A stretch of 12,506 bases of DNA from Beroe ovata (taxonomy: Eukaryota > Ctenophora > Nuda > Beroida > Beroidae), in assembly GCA_946803715.1 (NCBI GenBank), contig CAMPET010000025.1, positions 149,008 through 161,513 on the forward strand, in the 5' to 3' direction. The notes under the pieces are model-generated. The model searched no databases and had not been told where the DNA came from. It was given only the letters and a program-made list of their open reading frames with translations. Of the stretch, positions 8,901 to 12,506 are shown piece after piece (positions within the stretch are counted from its first letter, which is position 1; every line of letters begins with the position of its first letter). The translations under genes were made by a program, and so were the position numbers.

Positions 8901-11802
8901 GATGGTATACCCATTCATATATAAGACTCGTGCCACATTGAGTAATATAGCAACCATGGACACAGCATGCTACAAAGATCTGAGGGAAGCTGGACTATTC
9001 CAGGAACACTACTGTCTGGAATACCCTCTGTGGGGTTGGCGGGGATCGATAAAATAATATTTTATTTAAATGAATAGAAGAGGAAAAGAAGCAGCTGAAG
9101 TCCCCACTATTTGTTATGGGACTATTCACTATTCCCTATTGGTTCAAGGTTTTAAGCTCTGGTTATTTATAGTGTAGACTATGGGTTACTGGTTAGTTAG
9201 GATGAGCATCAGTCCCCACTTTATTCTATGCTCACGATAATGAGATTGAAATAGAGATGCAGAGTAGAGGGTCAACAGTCGGACACCGAGTTGGTAATAA
9301 GTCAAGTCAAGTGCAAATCATCAATAACATAACATGTCACTTCCGTAAAACATATGTCTGTCAACTTGCATCAGTCGTGTTCACAAAATTCGATCTATAA
9401 AACAAAAACAAAAGGTTTGGGTAGATTTTATGGAATTTCAAGACTCTTGGTCAAGATACCAGAGTCAAGGTATATTCCTAGATCTAGTCTCTGGGCACCA
9501 GAGTTAGGAGTAAATACGACTATCTCTGGGCACCAGAGCTAGGAGTAAATTTGTGAGTTTGACTGTCTCTGGGCACCAGAGCACTAGTTCCTAGGTCTCT
9601 GGGCACCAGAGTTAGGAATGTCGAACTGAGCTCCATCGGCCGAGCAGGTCCTTATGAAGGCATGCCCCGCCGTGGGGTGCCGTGATCTCACAGCAGAAGT
9701 CACGGCACGTGCTGCTCAGGTTTTGGTCATCTGACTCCCATGAGTCATGAAACTGGCATAAGTAGCAAATGGCATGGTTCACGCGTGGGTATGACGTTGC
9801 GTGATTCAGGCTAGCACAGCTTTCCCAATGGCTGTTGCCGCCTCTGCTCGTGATATAGGAGGCGCTCAATAGCTGAGCCGCGCACACAGCAGAGTGCAGA
9901 GGAGAGCAGGTGTTCTCCTCTGTGACGTCACGAGCTATATCAAGGGAGAGCTAGATGAAGCTGTGATGCGCGGCTTCTGCTTACAGAATCCGCGACTCAC
10001 ACATCATCGGCCTTTTAAAACTCCCCCGCAGGGTTCGGAAATTTTTGGTCCAAATCGTACCCTTGTTTTCATAAAATCAAGCCATAACTCTCAACTCCAT
10101 AAGTATTTGCCATAAAGCAAATACTGTGAAAATAATAATTTAACTCAGTCTCGCTTGCAATCAAATTTGAACAGCTCGTTTGCTCTTCTTGTCCCTTTGT
10201 TCATTGTTGGTATTGACGCTTGATGCTGAATTGATGTTACTCGTCTAGAAAGATGGATAGTAGTCACTTTGATTGTCGATCCAGTTCTCCGTGTCTAATC
10301 CCAATTTTACATTCTCCTCTCGTCCTCCTGTGCTGTTGCAGATGTAAGATGTATTCATTAGGTATCGGAACCGGGCAATATGGAATCACTACCAGTCCAT
10401 CTGTTATACTCAGAGAGCATCGGAACTGGACAGTGCCAAATTGCTCACTGTTCATCTGTCATACTATTATTACTAAGTCAAAGACTTGTTTGCTGTATGT
10501 CCAATGTCCATCTGCCGTTCTTCAGCGTGAATTGTCCCTGTCAGAGTACCTTTTTTAACAGAGCGATGCGGAGAGAATTCTGGACTAGGAGATAATCAAA
10601 CTTCGGTTGTGACATCGTCGAGTACAACTTAAGATTCAAGTCCAAGATCGTCTTGGCAAGCGTCTTCGTCCTGCTTCGTCTTGTCTCATAGCACTGTTCA
10701 GTGTTCCTTCTCGAAAGCGGTTCCTATGTTCCATATGGCAGTATCAAACCCAACTTAAATTAACTTAACTCCTATTTAAGAACAATAAGGACATGTGTGG
10801 ACAAGGGCCCGCACATGTGGTAATCATAAGTACCGTTAAATCTAAATTAATATTCTAAAAAATATCAAAATCATCATTTAAACATGTAACTTTCGTCATA
10901 ATAGGCAGAATTTTCATTTATTCATTAGAGCAAAATTTTCAGTATGTTTGCTCTGGCATGATAAGGAAACCTGTCATATCCTGTAGTCAATCAAATAGAA
11001 TATGTGAGGTAATCACATAAATAGAGACAAAATAATTTAGTCAAATCGTAAGTTTTCTTTCGTGCATATACGCAATACGTAGACTGAGACATGACTTAAA
11101 TGGCCATAATTTAATCAAATATTTAGATCATCTATAAAATTTTTTGACTAAAGATATCAGTTTGGGCGTCAATTTTGAAAAATCGGTTAATTAAGATTCG
11201 TTTTTATGCGTTATGAAAGGTACGTGCAAAATGGAACCTATGAAAATACGTAGCGTACTATGACATATTGTAAAATGTGACGTCATGTTGATACCTTCGT
11301 TCTCTAAAAACTTCGTTCGAAACTCCGTAAAAATTATGTGTTAGCCCGAATAATCTACTCTTATTTTTTTTTTTTTTTAATTTTTTTTATAATGTCATGC
11401 GATAAGAGTTCAGATTATCAATCAAATCACTTTTGGCGTTTTAACAGGCAAAATTAATCTACTAATGTTGAATTAAATCGAGACTTACATATCGATTGAA
11501 GAATCCTGGTCCAGGTTTTTCATCAGCTGACTCACATCAAGATCATGATCGGCTTCATCTCGGTATTTATCAAATTTTGGCTCTACAACTCCAATCTTTG
11601 AAGTTAGATTATAGCCCGGTGACAGAATCCCGGCGATCGCGAGATCGACGCTCGGCGACCTACAGTATGTTGGCAACGACCAATTCATGCCTTTGGGAAC
11701 CAAAGAATTCGCAAGTTTACCATATAAATTGATGTTATCACTTATTGAAGCCTGTGGGCTGTGGCTTGTCTCATGCCAGCGATGCACAGGCAGACGACAC
11801 AT
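5797..11802 (-). CDS. SPN/FERM-F0-like ubiquitin-fold protein, 5' part (complement join 5797..5922, 6008..6079, 6176..6386, 11489..11802)
   Basis: Four minus-strand exons join without a frame conflict (phases 2, 0, 0) into at least 241 residues, with the 3' end unresolved. Residues 1-162 are polar and acidic, Ser/Asp-rich, and look disordered; no signal peptide is evident. Residues about 163-241 fit a ubiquitin-fold Ras-association-like domain. LPLYIKIPEKELE is strand 1, VTVSLDSKVWEIKEQIIHLL is strand 2 and helix, then NFGLYLPP, and GKYLSEDRCIREYRLRGIPP. The VW-x2-K, GL-x2-PP and GK-(F/Y)-L-x-(E/D)-(E/D)-R-x3-(E/D)-Y features are those of the Shank N-terminal SPN domain; talin F0 is a more distant match. 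Shank SPN domains bind Rap/Ras GTPases and act at postsynaptic or actin-rich sites; that role here is inference. Ankyrin repeats, expected next in a Shank, are not visible in the window. Introns are 5102, 96 and 85 bp. Confidence 0.7.
6008..6079 (-). CDS. Exon 3 of the SPN-like gene
   Basis: It has an excellent acceptor (ccattttttcag, exon start 6079) and an excellent donor (ACT/GTAAGTG, exon end 6008). The 72 nt encode 24 codons in phase 0, residues 176-199, including SLDSKVWEIKEQIIHLLCT. This supplies the second strand and the helix of the ubiquitin-like fold. Confidence 0.8.
6176..6386 (-). CDS. Exon 2 of the SPN-like gene
   Basis: The acceptor is atgaatcttctcag with the exon starting at 6386, phase 2. 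The donor is GAG/GTAAGG at 6176/6175, phase 0. The exon encodes residues 106-175: an acidic stretch with three Cys (ECHNSKKQECYSD), then DSEDLELSLNEMDN, then the first strand of the folded domain (LPLYIKIPEKELE). An alternative is a start at the ATG at 6400-6398, which would give MNLLRL and an independent shorter protein. The phase match to exon 1 favours splicing. Confidence 0.65.
6923..6986 (+). repeat. Exact 20-bp direct repeat flanking TTGTCC-rich spacer
   Basis: The 20-mer starting tttgaatatgttttgtcc occurs at 6923-6942 and again at 6967-6986, 44 bp apart. Two partial copies (atgtttgtcc and ttgtccttt) lie between them. The second copy runs into the palindrome that starts at 6984. Confidence 0.75.
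6984..7046. repeat. Perfect 63-nt palindrome (31-bp arms, 1-nt centre)
   Basis: The left arm 6984-7014 starts cttcaagcttgccaaag. The right arm 7016-7046 ends ctttggcaagcttgaag. The arms match at all 31 positions around a single A at 7015. No transposase frame or target-site duplication is visible. Such a structure would form a cruciform or a hairpin RNA. Confidence 0.9.
7291..7320. repeat. GC-rich imperfect hairpin in AT-rich DNA
   Basis: gcgcgc at either end and gctgc-acg-gcagc in the middle form a stem with a 2-nt bulge. The surrounding 200 bp are strongly AT-rich. Confidence 0.6.
7491..7594. repeat. GC-rich tract with two hairpins
   Basis: A (CG)n run near 7491-7502 is followed by a perfect 9-bp hairpin with a 3-nt loop at 7521-7541 (gcaagccgc-ttc-gcggcttgc). 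A second inverted repeat ccgacaat/attgtcgg lies at 7561-7568 and 7587-7594. Together with 7291-7320 these may be the ends of a small non-autonomous element of about 300 bp, but no clear terminal repeats or target duplication could be shown. Confidence 0.5.
7595..7939. other. AT-rich stretch, nothing recognised
   Basis: No exon, repeat array or regulatory motif that I can support. Confidence 0.4.
7940..8010 (+). mobile_element. tRNA-like SINE head or tRNA pseudogene
   Basis: Starting the tRNA at 7940, positions 8-25 read ttgcttaattggtaaagc. The D stem GCTT/AAGC is perfect and the D loop has GG. The anticodon loop position reads ctgaaag (GAA, Phe-like). The B box is ggtgtgattcc at 7983-7993, two mismatches from GGTTCGANTCC. 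The anticodon stem is broken and the variable/T region is short, so it cannot be a working tRNA. An RNA polymerase III promoter with a decayed body fits a tRNA-derived SINE whose 3' part may run to the AT repeat at 8137. Confidence 0.5.
8137..8152. repeat. (AT)8 microsatellite
   Basis: Eight AT units, followed by gtatgtctgtccgg. It may be the simple-sequence tail of the SINE-like element upstream. An undetermined base (N) is at 8185. Confidence 0.8.
8225..8565 (+). repeat. 11-bp minisatellite, 31 units, no indels
   Basis: The 341 bp divide exactly into 31 units of 11 bp with consensus gcgccactaga. Positions 3, 4 and 6 (g, c, a) are identical in all units and position 5 is only c or t, while positions 8-11 vary strongly. 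Units about ten apart resemble each other: for example units 11 and 21 are identical (gcgccatgata), and 7/17, 10/20 and 15/25 are close. This points to an older 110-bp duplication. Open frames over the array reflect its 11-codon superperiod rather than a gene. Confidence 0.92.
8724..8796. promoter_or_regulatory. Cluster of three CACGTG E-boxes
   Basis: CACGTG lies at 8724, 8742 and 8791, the last within ggtcacgtgatg, near the CLEAR/MITF-TFE site GTCACGTGAC. This is a plausible bHLH-bound element in intron 1 of the SPN-like gene or upstream of the TATA-like site at 8918. Confidence 0.45.
8918..8925 (+). promoter_or_regulatory. TATA-box-like sequence
   Basis: TATATAAG lies about 30 bp before the expected start region and 31 bp before an ATG in strong context, downstream of the E-box cluster. 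It is suggestive only. Confidence 0.25.
8956..9057 (+). CDS. Doubtful micro-ORF with strong Kozak context
   Basis: ACCATGG starts a 33-codon frame (MDTACYKDLREAGLF onwards, ending WGWRGSIK) that stops at 9055-9057. The same frame is open upstream from 8821. Support comes from position only: TATA-like site at 8918 and E-boxes at 8724-8796. No domain and no splice donor are evident, and the predicted leader would be under 10 nt. It may be chance. Confidence 0.18.
   Translation: MDTACYKDLREAGLFQEHYCLEYPLWGWRGSIK
9058..9440. other. AT-rich stretch, nothing recognised
   Basis: No gene or repeat could be supported. Confidence 0.4.
9444..9611. repeat. Array of CTCTGG-GCA-CCAGAG hairpin motifs
   Basis: Four copies of ctctgggcaccagag occur at 9489-9503, 9524-9538, 9567-9581 and 9597-9611, plus a diverged copy at 9444-9464. 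Each is a 6-bp hairpin with a gca loop. Flanks are also partly inverted (tccta before, tagga after), and taggagtaaat follows copies 1 and 2. Spacing is irregular (35, 43, 30 bp). Confidence 0.8.
9677..9975. repeat. GC-rich region of nested inverted repeats
   Basis: Three inverted repeats: gtgccgtga/tcacggcac at 9677-9685 and 9700-9708; cagaggaga/tctcctctg at 9897-9905 and 9914-9922; and agccgcgcacacagc at 9876-9890 with its complement at 9960-9975 (one bulged base), enclosing the previous one. ctcgtgatata near 9848 and cacgagctatatc near 9929 are also inverted. The region is clearly richer in GC than its flanks. Both strands carry open frames of about 75-90 codons here, but none has a recognised domain. 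Confidence 0.6.
9922..9931. promoter_or_regulatory. Palindromic CRE site GTGACGTCAC
   Basis: A perfect cAMP-response-element palindrome (TGACGTCA at 9923-9930). An AP-1-like TGAGTCA at 9741 and a CACGTG at 9706 lie in the same GC-rich region. It could be an intronic enhancer of the SPN-like gene. Confidence 0.35.
10116..10363. other. Stretch without a supported gene
   Basis: A + strand open frame of 101 codons (10253-10558) has good start context, but its second half is built from the repeat at 10364-10465 and it has no recognisable domain. I do not call it. Confidence 0.3.
10364..10521 (+). repeat. Two diverged 47-bp direct repeats plus a partial third
   Basis: Copies at 10364-10410 and 10419-10465 both begin atcggaac and end with catctgt-atact, 55 bp apart. 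A fragment, tccatctgccgttctt, near 10506-10521 resembles the end of the unit. Confidence 0.55.
10522..11363. other. AT-rich intronic stretch, nothing recognised
   Basis: No exon or structured repeat could be supported on either strand. Confidence 0.4.
11364..11388 (-). repeat. T15-AA-T8 tract
   Basis: A run of 15 T at 11364-11378, then AA, then 8 T. On the minus strand this is an A-rich tract that could be the tail of an old retroposed copy, or a simple homopolymer. Confidence 0.6.
11489..11802 (-). CDS. Exon 1 of the SPN-like gene (start codon)
   Basis: ATG at 11802-11800 has A at -3, and an in-frame TAG lies upstream, so this is a plausible start. The frame is open for 104 codons and ends in a very good donor (GAT AT/GTAAGT, exon end 11489, phase 2). 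The product begins MCRLPVHRWHETSHSPQ, has a central KLANSLVPKGMNWSLP region and an acidic end (DEADHDLDVSQLMKNLDQDS). No domain is recognised. Without splicing it would stop two codons later. Confidence 0.6.
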
Positions 11803-12077
11803 AATAATGACTATCCGTTGAATTAGCTAGATTTATTCTACAATGTAATTTCGAGTCGTCTCTATTCGTAATTGAGTCTTGGAACAAATTTAGGGTCTAC
11901 AATGCTCACAACATCACTTTTTAGTCTTAAAACGTAAAACACGATATTTCCTTGTGTTTGAATTGCTGCACACATTATATTCAAATATAAACAACACTTA
12001 CAACCACTGTGAATGTGATGTGCGTTGAACTAATAAGTAAACAAACATGACAGAATATCTCATCTCACACCTGACGA
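11803..12077. other. 5' flank of the SPN-like gene
   Basis: AT-rich sequence upstream of the minus-strand start. No TATA box could be placed with confidence. Additional non-coding 5' exons are possible. Confidence 0.3.
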
Positions 12078-12176
12078 CTGCGATCGACGACCATGGTCGT
12101 CACAATCGATGGTCCCTTTACAATTACAGGTAAAATTCAGCTCTGCGATCGACGACCATGGTCGTCACGATCGATG
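12078..12176. repeat. Two 34-bp copies containing GACGACCATGGTCGTC
   Basis: Copies at 12078-12111 and 12143-12176 differ at one base, and their starts are 65 bp apart. Each holds a perfect 16-bp palindrome (12086-12101 and 12151-12166) flanked by cgatcg-type sequence on both sides. They lie about 280-370 bp upstream of the SPN-like start codon, so a role as a dimeric factor site is possible. Confidence 0.8.
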
Positions 12177-12243
12177 CTTGCCAAAATTAGATGTGTCCAG
12201 TAAATTCGTTGGCAAGGGCGATTGAAAATCGAACTGTAATAAC

Positions 12244-12284
12244 CGATTATAATCGATAAATTGTCGACAAAAAATCGATTTTTC
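12244..12284. repeat. Perfect palindromes rich in ATCGAT
   Basis: cgattataatcg at 12244-12255 and aaaaatcgattttt at 12271-12284 are perfect palindromes. GTCGAC and further ATCGAT words lie between and around them. Confidence 0.6.
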
Positions 12285-12300
12285 CAAAAAAATCGATTCG

Positions 12301-12501
12301 GAAGCGCCTAGGCGACGATTATTATTGGGGGCATCCAGAACCGCTAAAAAATCGCTTGTTGTCGATATTTTTTTTGCTCACCACTTCTGGATCGATTTTC
12401 CGACGATTAGAGTCGACAACAGTCGACGCTGGAGCGGTATTATCGCTCCAGTGTCGCTTTTGCCGAAAAAATACCGGTAATAATCGTTTTCTAGGCGCTT
12501 C
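12301..12501. mobile_element. Foldback/MITE-like element with 28-bp inverted ends
   Basis: The ends 12301-12328 and 12474-12501 are inverted repeats with 23 of 28 matches; the outer 11 bp (gaagcgcctag) are perfect. Inside are atccagaa/ttctggat (12333-12340 and 12385-12392) and a 13-bp stem with one mismatch and a 7-nt loop (12424-12436 and 12444-12456). There is no coding capacity and no obvious target duplication. The true ends may extend past the window. Confidence 0.55.
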
Positions 12502-12506
12502 TAGCA

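Larger units (their letters stand above)
6387..11488 (-). other. Intron 1 of the SPN-like gene (about 5.1 kb)
   Basis: It is bounded by GTAAGT at 11488-11483 and an AG at 6388-6387, with phase 2 on both sides. It is far longer than the other introns and holds nearly all the repeats of the window. Small exons of this gene inside it cannot be excluded. Confidence 0.55.

Noticed and set aside
9444-9611. CRISPR-like array
   Set aside because: Repeats are short, palindromic and irregularly spaced, and the sequence is eukaryotic.
9612-9887. Minus-strand Cys-containing frame of 91 codons
   Set aside because: It lies in the GC-rich inverted-repeat region, where stops are rare by composition; no domain recognised.
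10253-10558. Plus-strand frame of 101 codons with good start context
   Set aside because: Half of it is the 47-bp repeat; no coding signature or splice sites.
11496-11732. Plus-strand frame of 78 codons
   Set aside because: Shadow of exon 1 of the SPN-like gene on the other strand.

Overview
The window looks like nuclear DNA of an invertebrate animal. It is AT-rich, its genes are split by short GT-AG introns (85, 96 and 115 bp where measurable), the protein modules are metazoan-type (PAN/Apple, PLAT, and a Shank/talin-like ubiquitin fold), and large parts are full of tandem and inverted repeats plus a decayed tRNA-like SINE head. There is no bacterial gene packing. I cannot name the species.

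Two genes are well supported. (1) On the + strand, 658-1702, a two-exon gene encodes a secreted protein of about 309 residues: signal peptide, two six-cysteine PAN/Apple modules, and a PLAT/LH2 domain split by a 115-bp intron. An unspliced reading of 658-1557 gives a false C-terminus. (2) On the - strand, running from 11802 down to 5797, four exons join in phase and encode at least 241 residues. The N-terminal part is acidic and Ser-rich. It is followed by a ubiquitin-fold domain most like the Shank N-terminal (SPN) or talin F0-type domain. Exons 2 to 4 are short and easily missed because antisense open frames overlap them. The 3' part of this gene is not resolved. A phase-compatible terminal exon candidate lies at 75-303 (-), which would nest gene 1 inside an intron of gene 2.

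Layout. 1-657: candidate minus-strand terminal exon and the 5' flank of the PAN-PLAT gene. 658-1702: the PAN-PLAT gene. 1901-2150 and 3075-3175: degenerate tandem repeats, the second carrying three CACGTG boxes. 2151-5473: AT-rich, no supported gene, some palindromes. 5797-6386: exons 4, 3 and 2 of the SPN-like gene. 6387-11488: its 5.1-kb first intron, which holds a perfect 63-nt palindrome, GC-rich hairpins, a tRNA-like SINE head, an indel-free 31-unit 11-bp minisatellite, an E-box cluster, a repeated hairpin motif and a GC-rich foldback region with a CRE. 11489-11802: exon 1. 12078-12506: duplicated GACGACCATGGTCGTC palindromes and a foldback element of about 200 bp at the right edge.

No functional link between the two genes can be inferred: one product is predicted to be extracellular, the other intracellular.
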